A DNA stretch of 9,078 bases from Candidatus Sabulitectum sp. (GCA_029940175.1 JAOZRM010000065.1:1-9078); one strand, 5' to 3'; shown: positions 1 through 8,312, counted from the first letter of the stretch. The notes: generated from the letters alone by a model not told the origin. Numbers and translations: made by a program.

Positions 1-899
1 TCTTTTTTGCAACAGCTGGAGCCATTGTAAGAGCTGGAGGAACACCGGTATTCATTGATATACTTCCGGACACCTTCAATATGGATCCGGATCTTCTCCG
101 GGAATGGCTGAATACCAACTGTGCCATGACCAACCGGGGAGTTGTCCACCGGACTTCCGGAAAAAGGGTAGCAGCAATAATGCCTGTACACATCTTTGGT
201 CAGATATGTAATATGGACTCTATCTGTGCCACGGCTACCTCCTGGGATCTGCCTGTTGTAGAAGATGCTGCTCAGGCTGCAGGAGCAAAGTGGAAAAACT
301 CCAGAGCCGGAGCCCTGGGTTCAATTGGATGCTTCAGCTTTTTCCCTTCAAAGAATCTTGGTGCACTGGGAGATGGTGGAATCCTTACCACAAACAACCC
401 TGAACTTGCTCAGCGCCTTAGAAGCATTCGAGAACATGGAGGCAAGGGATACCTTCACGCAGAGGTCGGCACCAACAGCCGCCTGGATGCAATTCAAGCA
501 GGCTTCCTCAGAGTGAAACTTCGCAAGCTTGAAGACTGGCATTCAGGCAGAAGAGCAAATGCAGAGAGATACAACCAGGCCTTTGCAGACCTGGACCAGG
601 TACAGACCCCTGTTATTGATCCAAGAGCATGGTCCATTTACAATCAGTATACTCTTCTTGCGGAAGACAGAGACGAACTACTGGCTTTCTTAAGAGGCAA
701 GCAGATCGGCTGTGCTGTTTACTATCCTCTCCCGCTTCATCTCCAGGAATGCTTTGCCTATCTAGGCCACGGGGAAGGAGACTTCAAAATTTCGGAAGAT
801 TGCAGTAAAAAAGTGATTTCTTTACCGGTGTTTGGAGAATTAACAGAGGAAGAGCAGGATGAAGTTATTGCCGCAGTTAAGGAATTTTTCTCCAAGTAA
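1..899 (+). CDS. DegT/DnrJ/EryC1/StrS sugar aminotransferase, 5' end cut by window
   Basis: PLP-dependent aminotransferase of the DegT/DnrJ/EryC1/StrS family, which aminates keto-nucleotide sugars for surface glycans. The reading frame is open from base 3, and the residues before the first in-window ATG (base 81) already match the family (FFATAGAIVRAGGTPVFIDI), so the true start lies upstream. About 298 residues are present, with roughly 65-75 N-terminal residues missing compared with the usual 360-380. Counting from the ATG at 81, EDAAQA is at 61-66, and the Schiff-base lysine lies in FFPSKNLGALGDGG at K91 (codon 351-353). The family segment NSRLDAIQAG follows at about 132-141. The resemblance is closest to the WbpE/WlbE type that makes 3-amino-uronic sugars, but the substrate is an inference. 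The next gene starts inside its 3' end, which suggests translational coupling. Confidence 0.93.
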   Translation, partial: FFATAGAIVRAGGTPVFIDILPDTFNMDPDLLREWLNTNCAMTNRGVVHRTSGKRVAAIMPVHIFGQICNMDSICATATSWDLPVVEDAAQAAGAKWKNSRAGALGSIGCFSFFPSKNLGALGDGGILTTNNPELAQRLRSIREHGGKGYLHAEVGTNSRLDAIQAGFLRVKLRKLEDWHSGRRANAERYNQAFADLDQVQTPVIDPRAWSIYNQYTLLAEDRDELLAFLRGKQIGCAVYYPLPLHLQECFAYLGHGEGDFKISEDCSKKVISLPVFGELTEEEQDEVIAAVKEFFSK

Positions 900-1593
900 T
901 ATCCTTATTGCCGTTGTAATTGCTACAGTTGCGTGGAGTCAGGATCTAATGGATAACACGTTAGAGACTGGCAAGAACCTTTTTACACCAGTTCCCCTGT
1001 CCGTTATTGCAGCGGGAGCTGGAGGTTCTTACTTCGCTTTTACAACCGAGGACCAGGAAGGTTACAGGAGTTTTCTACCTGAAAGACCATTTGATGCAGT
1101 AGACAAAGCAAGTGACTTTGTTTTCGGGGAGGCTCTGCCGGTTTCTGCTCTTTCCCTGTGGATTGCAGGCAAGTTATCTGACTCTGATCAGATTGAAGCA
1201 ACCGGCGAGGAAATGTGCCGGGGTCTTTTCTATTCTTATGGCATAGTTCAGACACTGAAGCTGACAACCGCAAGAACCAGGCCGGATGGATCCAATAACC
1301 GAAGCTTTCCTTCCGCTCATGCCGCAGGTGCCTCATGTACAGCTGCAGTTCTCTGGCACCGGTACGGAGCAGAAGTTGGGGTTCCTCTTACTGCTCTTGC
1401 TCTCTATACCTGCTTTTCTAGGATAAATCTCGGAAAGCATTTCCCATCGGATGTTATTATGGGAGCCACTATTGGAACAGCATGTGGTATTGCTTCCTCA
1501 ATGGTGGCAAGTAATGAAGAGGGAAAAAGTATTTCTTTCTCATTCTCCTTGTCCATAAATACTCAGGGAAGGATAACTCCCGGCATATGGTAA
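859..1593 (+). CDS. PAP2-family lipid phosphatase with N-terminal signal/anchor
   Basis: Type 2 phosphatidic acid phosphatase, 244 aa, likely dephosphorylating a membrane lipid pyrophosphate or phosphate such as undecaprenyl-PP on the outer face of the inner membrane. All three PAP2 motifs are present: K134-x6-R141P142, PSAH at 151-154 (His154), and S187R188-x5-H194-x3-D198, where the histidines and aspartate are the catalytic set. Residues about 14-27 (ILIAVVIATVAWSQ) form a signal peptide or anchor. The ATG at 859 is preceded by GAGGA (846-850) at good spacing, so I accept a 41-bp overlap with the aminotransferase gene. The last 20 residues alternate serine, hydrophobic and aromatic residues and end in Trp, like one beta strand. 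The stop overlaps the start of the following DgkA-family kinase gene, pointing to joint lipid-carrier metabolism. The exact substrate is inferred. Confidence 0.9.
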   Translation: MKLLPQLRNFSPSNILIAVVIATVAWSQDLMDNTLETGKNLFTPVPLSVIAAGAGGSYFAFTTEDQEGYRSFLPERPFDAVDKASDFVFGEALPVSALSLWIAGKLSDSDQIEATGEEMCRGLFYSYGIVQTLKLTTARTRPDGSNNRSFPSAHAAGASCTAAVLWHRYGAEVGVPLTALALYTCFSRINLGKHFPSDVIMGATIGTACGIASSMVASNEEGKSISFSFSLSINTQGRITPGIW

Positions 1594-1937
1594 AAAAGCG
1601 AATAGAAAGTTTTGGACATGCATTCAGAGGTCTTGCAACTCTTGTTAGAACCCAGCCGAATGCAAAATTTCATCTTTTGGCCACTATTTGTGTCATCGGT
1701 CTTGGTCTTTTCTTGAGAATATCAAACCTGGACTGGGCCATACTGACTATTGCTATTGGTTCAGTGTGGGCTGCCGAGGCACTCAATACTGGACTTGAGT
1801 TTCTTGCAGACCGAGTGGCTCCAGAGTGGCACGAGCTTGTTGGAAAAGCCAAGGATGTTGCAGCAGGTGGCGTACTTGCAGTGTCTATTACTGCGGCTGT
1901 TGCAGGTCTTCTTATATTTCTTCCTCACATATTTTAG
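1587..1937 (+). CDS. dgkA: DgkA-family undecaprenol/diacylglycerol kinase
   Basis: Small integral-membrane lipid kinase of 116 aa, the usual length for the DgkA family. It phosphorylates diacylglycerol or undecaprenol. The family signature is clear: E64-A-L-N67-T68 followed by EFLADRVAPEWHELVGKAKD (71-90), where E64 corresponds to the catalytic glutamate of the ExxNT motif and E83/K87/D90 lie in the conserved nucleotide-binding stretch. Three hydrophobic segments are visible at about 29-44, 50-66 and 93-113. The HLLATICVIGLGLFLRIS segment and the ending resemble the undecaprenol-kinase (UdpK) branch more than E. coli DgkA, so undecaprenol is my preferred substrate, by inference. ATGGTAA at 1587-1593 joins the PAP2 stop to this start, typical of translational coupling. 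Confidence 0.93.
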   Translation: MVKKRIESFGHAFRGLATLVRTQPNAKFHLLATICVIGLGLFLRISNLDWAILTIAIGSVWAAEALNTGLEFLADRVAPEWHELVGKAKDVAAGGVLAVSITAAVAGLLIFLPHIF

Positions 1938-1957
1938 ACGAAACACGGAGATGAAAA

Positions 1958-3214
1958 ATGCTTGACAGAAAATTCCTGAGAAAGGAACCTCAGATAGTAG
2001 CAGATGCTATCAAAGCCAAGAATGAAAAAATTGATATTGAATTATGGATCAATGCTGATTCTAAAAGAAGAGCTCTGATGCTTCAGATCGAAGACCTCCG
2101 GAAACTGAGAAATGAACTCTCCAAAGCTGTTTCCATGAAAAAGCGAAATGGAGAGAATGCAGATTCCGAAATGAACAAAAGCCGTGAGATCGGGGCAAAT
2201 CTCAGCTCACTGGAGAATGAAGTTGCAGAAATAGATATCCAGCTTGCTGAACTGGAAAACAGTTTCCCCAACATTCCCGATTCGGATGTTCCGCTTGGGG
2301 GTGAGGAGAACAACGTCGTTCTTCGTTCATGGGGAGAGATTCCCCAGTTCGATTTTGCGCCAAGACCGCACTGGGATCTCATGGAAGGCGTTTTTCAGCC
2401 AGAGGCAGCAGGCAGGATCGCCGGTTCTAATTTCATTCTGTTTCGTGGATGGGCAGCTAAACTCCAGAGAACCCTTATCAGCTGGATGCTTGACCACCAT
2501 ATCAACTCCGGCATGGAAGAAATATGGGCACCTTTTGTGGCCACCCCTGAGTCAATGACAGCCACAGCACAGCTGCCGAAAATGGATGATGACATGTACA
2601 GGATTGGCAGGGATGATCTCTTTCTGATACCCACAGGAGAGGTTCCCCTTACCAACCTTTACAGAGATCAGCTCCTGGAAGAAGCCGATCTCCCTGTGCG
2701 ACTTTGTGGTTACACTCCCTGTTTCCGCAGAGAGGCTGGAAGCTATGGCAAAGAGAACAGAGGGTTGAACAGAGTTCACCAGTTTGAAAAGGTAGAAATG
2801 GTACGTTTTGAGCACCCTGACCGGTCCGATGAAGCTCATCAGGAACTTCTTAACCATGCTACCGGCATGCTGGAACTTCTTGGCATTCCATACCGCGTTC
2901 TACTTCTTGCCTCTGGAGATCTCAGCTTTGCTGCAGCAAAATGCTATGACATTGAGATCTGGTCCGCCGGGCAGAAAAAATGGCTTGAGGTATCTTCCCT
3001 CTCTAATTTCAGGGATTTCCAGGCAAGAAGAGGAAATATGCGATTCAGGCCTGCCGGTGGTGGAAAGCCACAGTTTGTACACACTCTGAACGGCTCAGGG
3101 CTTGCATTGCCCAGGCTTATCATCTCTCTGGTGGAAAACGGACAGCAGGCGGATGGAAGTATCAAACTTCCCGGAATTCTCGCTGAATTAATGGGAACGG
3201 AAGTAATCCGTTAG
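1958..3214 (+). CDS. serS: Seryl-tRNA synthetase
   Basis: Cytosolic class II aminoacyl-tRNA synthetase that charges tRNA-Ser (and tRNA-Sec), 418 aa, full family length. The N-terminal arm at about 30-102 is the expected long antiparallel coiled coil, rich in E, K and L. Motif 1 lies around 157-195. The serine-pocket loop TGEVPLTNLY is at 226-235. Motif 2 is C255-F-R-R-E-A-G followed by RGLNRVHQFEKVE (268-280). Motif 3 is LNGSGLALPR at 377-386, ending in the ATP-binding arginine. The start ATG follows CGGAG (1946-1950) at 7-nt spacing, and the stop of dgkA lies 20 bp upstream, so it is probably co-transcribed with the lipid genes. Motif 3 reads ALPR where many bacterial enzymes have AVGR, a mild variant. 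The downstream gene is convergent. Confidence 0.98.
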   Translation: MLDRKFLRKEPQIVADAIKAKNEKIDIELWINADSKRRALMLQIEDLRKLRNELSKAVSMKKRNGENADSEMNKSREIGANLSSLENEVAEIDIQLAELENSFPNIPDSDVPLGGEENNVVLRSWGEIPQFDFAPRPHWDLMEGVFQPEAAGRIAGSNFILFRGWAAKLQRTLISWMLDHHINSGMEEIWAPFVATPESMTATAQLPKMDDDMYRIGRDDLFLIPTGEVPLTNLYRDQLLEEADLPVRLCGYTPCFRREAGSYGKENRGLNRVHQFEKVEMVRFEHPDRSDEAHQELLNHATGMLELLGIPYRVLLLASGDLSFAAAKCYDIEIWSAGQKKWLEVSSLSNFRDFQARRGNMRFRPAGGGKPQFVHTLNGSGLALPRLIISLVENGQQADGSIKLPGILAELMGTEVIR

Positions 3215-3242
3215 AACTGGGTTACTCCTTTTCTTTCTTTTT
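3202..3242 (+). terminator. Candidate intrinsic terminator of serS, overlapping the convergent gene's end
   Basis: AGTAATCC (3202-3209) pairs with GGGTTACT (3219-3226): eight pairs including one G-U, with a 9-nt loop that contains the serS stop codon. A T-rich tract follows (TTTTCTTTCTTTTT, about 3229-3242). The stem is only moderately stable, so termination efficiency is uncertain. In the opposite direction the hairpin is followed by a T-poor stretch, so I assign it to serS only. Confidence 0.45.
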
Positions 3243-4460
3243 CCTTCTGAAGTCATTCCGGATGCTCTGCTTCATATCGTTCCACTTGTTCCAGTCCTCC
3301 GGATTTTCCCGTTGAAGTTTATGCCATCTTTCCCGGGAAAATAAAAACACAGCAAGAAACAACACTGTGAGAAGAAAGATCTGCACCCAGATGTAGATCT
3401 TCTTGGGCTTGCTCTTCCATCCCGGATGTCTGGGCGGATCGAGAAGTCTAAGAGAGCTGACAATATTCTCTTCCTGAATCAATGCTTGTACTGCTTGAAT
3501 TCTCAAAGTGGAGACCATTCGAAGCTGAACCTCAAAATCAGTCTTAAGTTTTGCGTATTCCAAAACAGCAGGAGGAAGATCACTCAGATCAACTCCCAGG
3601 GCGATCCCGTTCACCGATGATCCGGATTCAACAGCTTGAATGGAGCCTCTTAAAGCATCTGCTCTGGCTTCCAATTCCAGGATCTGAGTGGTGGTTCCAG
3701 ACCTGATACCATTCCTGATTGCACTTACGGCAAAGGAGGTTTCAATATATCTTGCTTTGAGATCAGTTAGTGTGTTGATCAACTGCTCAATTTCAATTTC
3801 CGGTCTGATCGTACCATACTCTTCTTCAAACAGAAGCAGGGCTGCAGTAGTACTCTCTAAATTAACTTCCGCGACAGCAAGCTGGTTTTCAACAATTTCA
3901 CGGCTCTCGCGATAGCGAGCAAGAGTAATGCTGGTGTTGATACTGTCCAGAAGAAACACAACACGGTTGGACAATTCCACCGAGTACATCGGATCTCCGG
4001 ATGTAACTCTCAAAGCTATAAGTCCTGAAGAGGTTACGCTGGCTGAATAATTCTTATTAAACTCCTTCCTGGCAAGGAACATTGCAACCTCGGGTTCTCT
4101 TTCATATCTATCGGTGATTTTAATACTGTCAATGTAACCAGTGGCGAGAATTACCTGATCGATCAGAGATCTACTGTTAAGTATTTCAACATAGACATCA
4201 GAAAGAGTGGTCATCAGAGGAAGTGAGTAACCAATACCTCCACCGAAAAATCCTGCAAAATCACCCATGGACATTCCACCAAGAGCAGAAATACCAGCAG
4301 GCTGATCTTCTGGAGGAAGGATAACAGTTTCCACAGTATATTTCTTGGGCAGAAGAAATGTCACCGGTATGGTAACTATCATTACCAGAGCAATTACCTT
4401 AACTATAAACACTCTGTTCTTTAATAGCAGGAAAAGAAAATTACCTGGATCATTCCTCAT
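3222..4460 (-). CDS. Wzz-like polysaccharide chain-length / co-polymerase protein, no kinase domain
   Basis: Inner-membrane polysaccharide co-polymerase, 412 aa, expected to set chain length and couple polymerisation to export through the Wza-like protein encoded just upstream. Membrane helix 1 is at about 16-37 and helix 2 at about 354-375, with a large periplasmic part between. Residues 85-105 (around VYVEILNSRSLIDQVI) are the typical Wzz-domain segment. A Gly/Met/Phe-rich loop lies at about 60-77, helical coiled-coil-prone regions at about 180-270, and a proline-containing segment LDPPRHPGWKSKPKK (340-354) precedes helix 2. The C-terminal cytosolic tail is short and very basic, ending in a Lys/Glu run, and carries no Walker motifs, so this is not a BY-kinase fusion. 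The start ATG has GAGGA upstream at 6-nt spacing. Only 9 bp separate it from the export gene. It ends 7 bp from the convergent serS. Confidence 0.86.
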   Translation of the reverse strand: MRNDPGNFLFLLLKNRVFIVKVIALVMIVTIPVTFLLPKKYTVETVILPPEDQPAGISALGGMSMGDFAGFFGGGIGYSLPLMTTLSDVYVEILNSRSLIDQVILATGYIDSIKITDRYEREPEVAMFLARKEFNKNYSASVTSSGLIALRVTSGDPMYSVELSNRVVFLLDSINTSITLARYRESREIVENQLAVAEVNLESTTAALLLFEEEYGTIRPEIEIEQLINTLTDLKARYIETSFAVSAIRNGIRSGTTTQILELEARADALRGSIQAVESGSSVNGIALGVDLSDLPPAVLEYAKLKTDFEVQLRMVSTLRIQAVQALIQEENIVSSLRLLDPPRHPGWKSKPKKIYIWVQIFLLTVLFLAVFLFSRERWHKLQRENPEDWNKWNDMKQSIRNDFRRKKKEKE

Positions 4461-4469
4461 GTTTTTCCT

Positions 4470-5651
4470 CTACTGAGTTATACTGTGGTAAGTTATTACA
4501 ACCGTAGCAACTGTCATAATGATGGTCAGATATTCCTGCCAGAATTTAATGGGAACCCGTGGAACCTCAATGTTTGACCCTGGAGGAACGATGTCTTCCA
4601 TTTCAGAATCCAATTTATCTCCCCCGGGTAAAACAACCCGCAAACCGCCTCTTCTGGCAAGATTACTAAATCCGTTGGCCATTCCAACATAGTAGTTAAC
4701 AGTCATGCCTGGTGAATACAGAACAGGGCCGGGTGAAACAACTTCACCAGTTACATTTATGAATTCATCAGAAGACGGTACAACAAGCCTGTCTCCCGGC
4801 TGCAGTAAAAATGTACTTGCATCTCCCTGTATGATAAACGGAATCATGGTGCAGACAGAGTCAGTATCAACCCTATTCACAAAACACCTCTCCAGATTGG
4901 CAACACTGGAAACTCCACCTGCTCTGGCTATTGCAGCACCGGCACTTTCTCCGGGGAGGTATTCAAGTACAATTCGTTCTGATGGATCAGTAGGTTGAGT
5001 ACTTAACAAGTCGTCCTGTACACGAGATAGGGCCCCCTCAACAATTATAATTTCATCGGCAAGATATACATGAAGTCTGGAGTTTCTGTGAAGAAGAGGA
5101 TTTGAGTCCATGTTCCCATTCAAAGTGAAGTCATTCAAATCATACATAGTGGAGTCATCTTCAGCTGAAATTACCAGCACTCTGGATATGGCAGCAGTGG
5201 GAGAAACACCTCCAGCCAATGAAAGAGCTTCTCTCAAACGAGTTAGGCCGTTAACTGAAATAATGCCCGGGTTCCGTATCTGTCCGGTTACAGGAACCTG
5301 AAAAATCGCAGATCTTGCTAAACCAGAGGTAACAACCATTCCATTGTAACTTGTGAAGAAGAGGTTTTCAATGTGCTGCTGAAGAGACTGGAGATTCATC
5401 CCGATAATGTTGATTTGTGGCATAGTTGGAACCGTCAAAGTTCCATCCAGGGCTATAGGTAGAACAACAACAGAAACTGTCTCGTTGACAGATGCTCCCG
5501 AAAAGGGAACTCCGCCTGGAAATGATATCCAGATTTCGTCACCAGGGCCAACGTAATACTCTTCCGCATCAAAATAATCAAGCGGTGAAAGGGGTAAAGT
5601 CTCCGGTGTTATTACGGCCAGAAGCAGACTAAGGCCTATACTCAGAATCAA
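4470..5651 (-). CDS. Wza/SLBB-family polysaccharide export protein with C-terminal membrane helix
   Basis: Polysaccharide export protein, 393 aa, expected to form the periplasmic or outer-membrane conduit for the polymer. A short hydrophobic N-terminus (1-15) acts as signal peptide or anchor, and there is no lipobox cysteine, unlike E. coli Wza. The Poly_export domain begins at YYVGPGDEIWISFPGG (32-47). SLBB-type modules start at about 117 (VPVTGQIRNPGIISVNG), 203 (VEGALSRV) and 299 (NVTGEVVSPGPVLYSPG). A hydrophobic helix follows Trp371 at about 374-387, near the C-terminus. The start is TTG, supported by a perfect AAGGAGG five bases upstream and by no in-frame ATG or GTG nearby. It follows the glycosyltransferase gene by 30 bp and precedes the co-polymerase gene by 9 bp, so one operon is likely. 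Because the lipidation site is missing, how it reaches the outer membrane is open. Confidence 0.9.
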   Translation of the reverse strand: MILSIGLSLLLAVITPETLPLSPLDYFDAEEYYVGPGDEIWISFPGGVPFSGASVNETVSVVVLPIALDGTLTVPTMPQINIIGMNLQSLQQHIENLFFTSYNGMVVTSGLARSAIFQVPVTGQIRNPGIISVNGLTRLREALSLAGGVSPTAAISRVLVISAEDDSTMYDLNDFTLNGNMDSNPLLHRNSRLHVYLADEIIIVEGALSRVQDDLLSTQPTDPSERIVLEYLPGESAGAAIARAGGVSSVANLERCFVNRVDTDSVCTMIPFIIQGDASTFLLQPGDRLVVPSSDEFINVTGEVVSPGPVLYSPGMTVNYYVGMANGFSNLARRGGLRVVLPGGDKLDSEMEDIVPPGSNIEVPRVPIKFWQEYLTIIMTVATVVITYHSITQ

Positions 5652-5656
5652 GAAAA

Positions 5657-5663
5657 CCTCCTT
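5657..5663 (-). promoter_or_regulatory. Strong Shine-Dalgarno AAGGAGG that fixes a TTG start
   Basis: The minus strand reads AAGGAGG, then TTTTC, then TTG. This full anti-16S match at 5-nt spacing justifies placing the export protein's start at TTG 5651-5649, in the absence of an upstream in-frame ATG or GTG. Confidence 0.85.
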
Positions 5664-5681
5664 GTATATCTCTCGAAATAA

Positions 5682-6833
5682 CTATCTGGTACTATGATCC
5701 CAAATAGCAGCAGCAGTAGAAAAAACAGCCTTGCTGACACCAGAAATAGAAGCAATGCTCATTAACCAGAAGAAATAGGGCAATCGAAGAAAAGAGGGTA
5801 TCTTGTCTCCCATAAACTTCCCTGCAAGCGCTGTTACATTGAAGATCAACACAGACAAAAACACAACATTGAAGGGAGAATCTACTACAGAAAGAAGGAT
5901 ACCTGCAATACTTGCAATAATAGCAAAGATCCCCATATTCCATCTAAGTATTTTATGCACAACAAGTTGAAGGGACAGCCCGTATCTCTTTCTTCTCAAA
6001 GCCTTTCCTAAAAGCGAGAAAGCAGAACCCATCATCCAGCTGACAATTCGAACCAGACGGTGGTATTGATCGTAGTTGTCCGGTGTAGGTTCAGCGGCAA
6101 TGGCTTTGCTGTTAAACAGGCAGGAATACCCCTGGATACGGACAGAAACTGCGGTTTCAAAGTCATCGGCCCGGGATGGGTCCGGTGGATTGTACAACTT
6201 CTTTCTAACTGCGAACACGGCTCCGGTGGCACCCAGCACGGCTCCAATTCGACTGCCCAGAGCTTTCAGCATCTGTTCATACCGCCAGTAAATAGACTCA
6301 CAAGTGACCGAATCAAGACTATTCTGCTTTGAACCAACAACACACCCTACCGATGAATCAGCAAAAGGCTCTACCAATTCTCTTACAGTATCCGGGTTGA
6401 ATTGTGTGTTAGCATCAGTAAAAACAAGAATTTCACCTTTGGCAACTTGCGAAAGGGCCACCATTAACGACGACTTTCCCTGTCGTTTCTCCGATCTCAG
6501 AAAATATACGCCATCTTCACTGAAAGATCTGACAATAGAATCGGTATTATCTGTTGACACATCAGAGGCAACTAGAATCTCAAAACTAGTTCGAGGATAA
6601 TCCTGGGAAAGAAGATTACTGATCCTCTGGCCAATACAAGCTTCTTCATTTCTTGCAGCCACCATAATACTGACCAGTGGATATTCTTCGAAGCTGTCGC
6701 CACCCTTCCGGGGTCGGATCAGCCCAACAAGAAAAATAATAAACGGGTAGAGTGCCATAGGCAAAAGAATCACACCCACGCATGCCCAGAAAATTGAATC
6801 TAAAATCGTTATCAGGACAAAATCTCCCCTCAA
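5682..6833 (-). CDS. Membrane-bound family 2 glycosyltransferase
   Basis: GT-A fold inverting glycosyltransferase of family 2, 383 aa, likely adding sugars to the growing polymer or lipid-linked precursor at the cytosolic face. One N-terminal helix is at about 12-39. The catalytic domain follows: VSIMVAARNEE (54-64), SDVSTDN with D91 binding the nucleotide, the DxD-equivalent FTDAN (138-142), GATGA (201-205), and the probable catalytic base in RADDFE (D223/D224). Helices at about 298-316, 322-340 and 352-375 and the HKILRW segment (293-298) resemble BcsA/NodC-related membrane GT2 proteins. The processivity motif Q(Q/R)xRW is not intact: the corresponding region reads HRLVRIVSW (258-266). The annotated TTG start (6833) has only a weak upstream Shine-Dalgarno, while AGGGGAG occurs just inside the frame, so a start at CTG 6815 is possible. 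Substrate unknown. Confidence 0.88.
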   Translation of the reverse strand: MRGDFVLITILDSIFWACVGVILLPMALYPFIIFLVGLIRPRKGGDSFEEYPLVSIMVAARNEEACIGQRISNLLSQDYPRTSFEILVASDVSTDNTDSIVRSFSEDGVYFLRSEKRQGKSSLMVALSQVAKGEILVFTDANTQFNPDTVRELVEPFADSSVGCVVGSKQNSLDSVTCESIYWRYEQMLKALGSRIGAVLGATGAVFAVRKKLYNPPDPSRADDFETAVSVRIQGYSCLFNSKAIAAEPTPDNYDQYHRLVRIVSWMMGSAFSLLGKALRRKRYGLSLQLVVHKILRWNMGIFAIIASIAGILLSVVDSPFNVVFLSVLIFNVTALAGKFMGDKIPSFLRLPYFFWLMSIASISGVSKAVFSTAAAIWDHSTR

Positions 6834-6848
6834 GAAATTACCGAGAAT

Positions 6849-8312
6849 TTATACCGAATCTACCTGTTTATCGCAACATGGGTAAGCAAGACTGATTAAA
6901 AGCGCAAAAACAAGCCAGAAGAATGCTCCGGTTTGAGGCCACGGAATAAGATTATCAACTATTTGATGAATCCCGAATGCACCAAGCCCACATATCATTC
7001 CCATCCCAAGAGCTTTTTCTCTTCCATGCTTCAGCAATCTTGAAAAGGTTACCAATACAGCACTTATCAAAAGCAAAAGGGACAGAACCGAAAAAACACC
7101 ACCCTTCAAAGGCATCTCGAGTACCAGTGAATTCACTCCGCCAAAACTCTCGATCTTATCAACACTGTACTCATGTCTTACTTCCCAGAAACTGTAAAAA
7201 GATGTTCCTCCATGAAAAAATTCACGACTGCCCCACCCAACACCGGAAACCGGAGAGTTCGCTATCTGGGTCAAGTACCCCATGTAGCTCACGTACCGAT
7301 GCAGCAAACTTGAGTCCAGCATTAAAGCACTTGTATTACTAAATACTGTAAGCTGCCGCTCAAACTCCTCTGCATTTGTAATTACACCCCCAGCAAATAT
7401 ACTCAAGGCCAAAACAGGCACCCATACTTTTCCTCTGTACCTGTAGATAAGATAAACAAAACAAGAGGCAGTGACTGTAAGGAAGCCGCCTCGGGAAAAG
7501 GTATACATAATATTCTGAATTCCCAGAAGAGTCGCAGTAAGTGCAATGGTCTTCCACAACCTTGTCTTGAAAAAAAAGAATGCTGCCAGTGAGGTTGGAA
7601 TGAGAAGCTCCAGTACTCCTGAATATGGATTCGGCCCACCATGAAAGGTAGAGTAGATTCTTCCTGCAAGATCAAAACCGGATGCCATCTCTCCAACGGT
7701 TTCAAGATTCTCGAAATTGTATTGATAAATACCGTAAACTGACATGACAAGAAGCATAAGAACAACCATCTTAAGCATCTTCATTAACCAGTCTCCTTTG
7801 CCATACCAGTCATAGATCAAAGGAATCAGAGCAGCAGCAATGAACACCTTGTGAGCTTCTCTGATGGTATTTCCTACAGTGTTATCATGCAAATGAAGAG
7901 ACATAAACATTGAAGCAAGCTGTGCCAGATAGGCGAACAGAATCAGGTAGACAGGTAATGGAAATTCGGGGAACTGCTTGAATCCCACCACCTTGTTAAC
8001 AAGATACAAGATAAATGATGCTACAACAACAATGGTTGTAACTGATATATACAGTGGTCCAAGTTCAAAAATAGAACTACCAAAAGTAAATAGAACAGGC
8101 AGGAGAAGAAGCCAGGTTTTCAGGTTTGGAACAAGAAAAAGGGCAAAGACAAACAGCACAAACATAACAACAGCGGCCAAAACTGTTATGGGATAAAGCG
8201 AATAAATGCCCAGACACAAAAGTGTAGCACCTATAACAACTAACCATGTCTTCCAAGAGGGCTTGTAGACCTCCGCATGACCGATGCTATTGCTGATTTC
8301 CACAGAATTCAA
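6849..8312 (-). CDS. O-antigen ligase / polymerase (Wzy/WaaL-like) membrane protein
   Basis: Polytopic inner-membrane protein, 487 aa, of the O-antigen ligase/polymerase superfamily, which polymerises undecaprenyl-linked repeat units or transfers glycan to an acceptor. I count about eleven or twelve hydrophobic segments. Family features are YTFSRGGFLT (270-279) with R274, the large periplasmic loop at about 308-400 containing R339 and ANSPVSGVGWG (351-361), and GGVNSLVLEM (391-400), which occupies the place of the usual HNxxLE motif but has Val393 where His is common. Polymerase and ligase cannot be told apart by sequence; next to Wzz and Wza homologues, polymerase is favoured. The TTG start has AGGA 10 nt upstream, and a four-codon ATG mini-ORF (8323-8309) overlaps it as TTGA. 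No ATG is available in frame upstream. It ends 15 bp before the glycosyltransferase gene. Confidence 0.85.
   Translation of the reverse strand: MNSVEISNSIGHAEVYKPSWKTWLVVIGATLLCLGIYSLYPITVLAAVVMFVLFVFALFLVPNLKTWLLLLPVLFTFGSSIFELGPLYISVTTIVVVASFILYLVNKVVGFKQFPEFPLPVYLILFAYLAQLASMFMSLHLHDNTVGNTIREAHKVFIAAALIPLIYDWYGKGDWLMKMLKMVVLMLLVMSVYGIYQYNFENLETVGEMASGFDLAGRIYSTFHGGPNPYSGVLELLIPTSLAAFFFFKTRLWKTIALTATLLGIQNIMYTFSRGGFLTVTASCFVYLIYRYRGKVWVPVLALSIFAGGVITNAEEFERQLTVFSNTSALMLDSSLLHRYVSYMGYLTQIANSPVSGVGWGSREFFHGGTSFYSFWEVRHEYSVDKIESFGGVNSLVLEMPLKGGVFSVLSLLLLISAVLVTFSRLLKHGREKALGMGMICGLGAFGIHQIVDNLIPWPQTGAFFWLVFALLISLAYPCCDKQVDSV

Noticed and set aside
6977..7342. 121-aa plus-strand frame inside the ligase-like gene
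   Set aside because: Antisense shadow of a strongly family-like membrane protein; low-complexity composition and no plausible domain.
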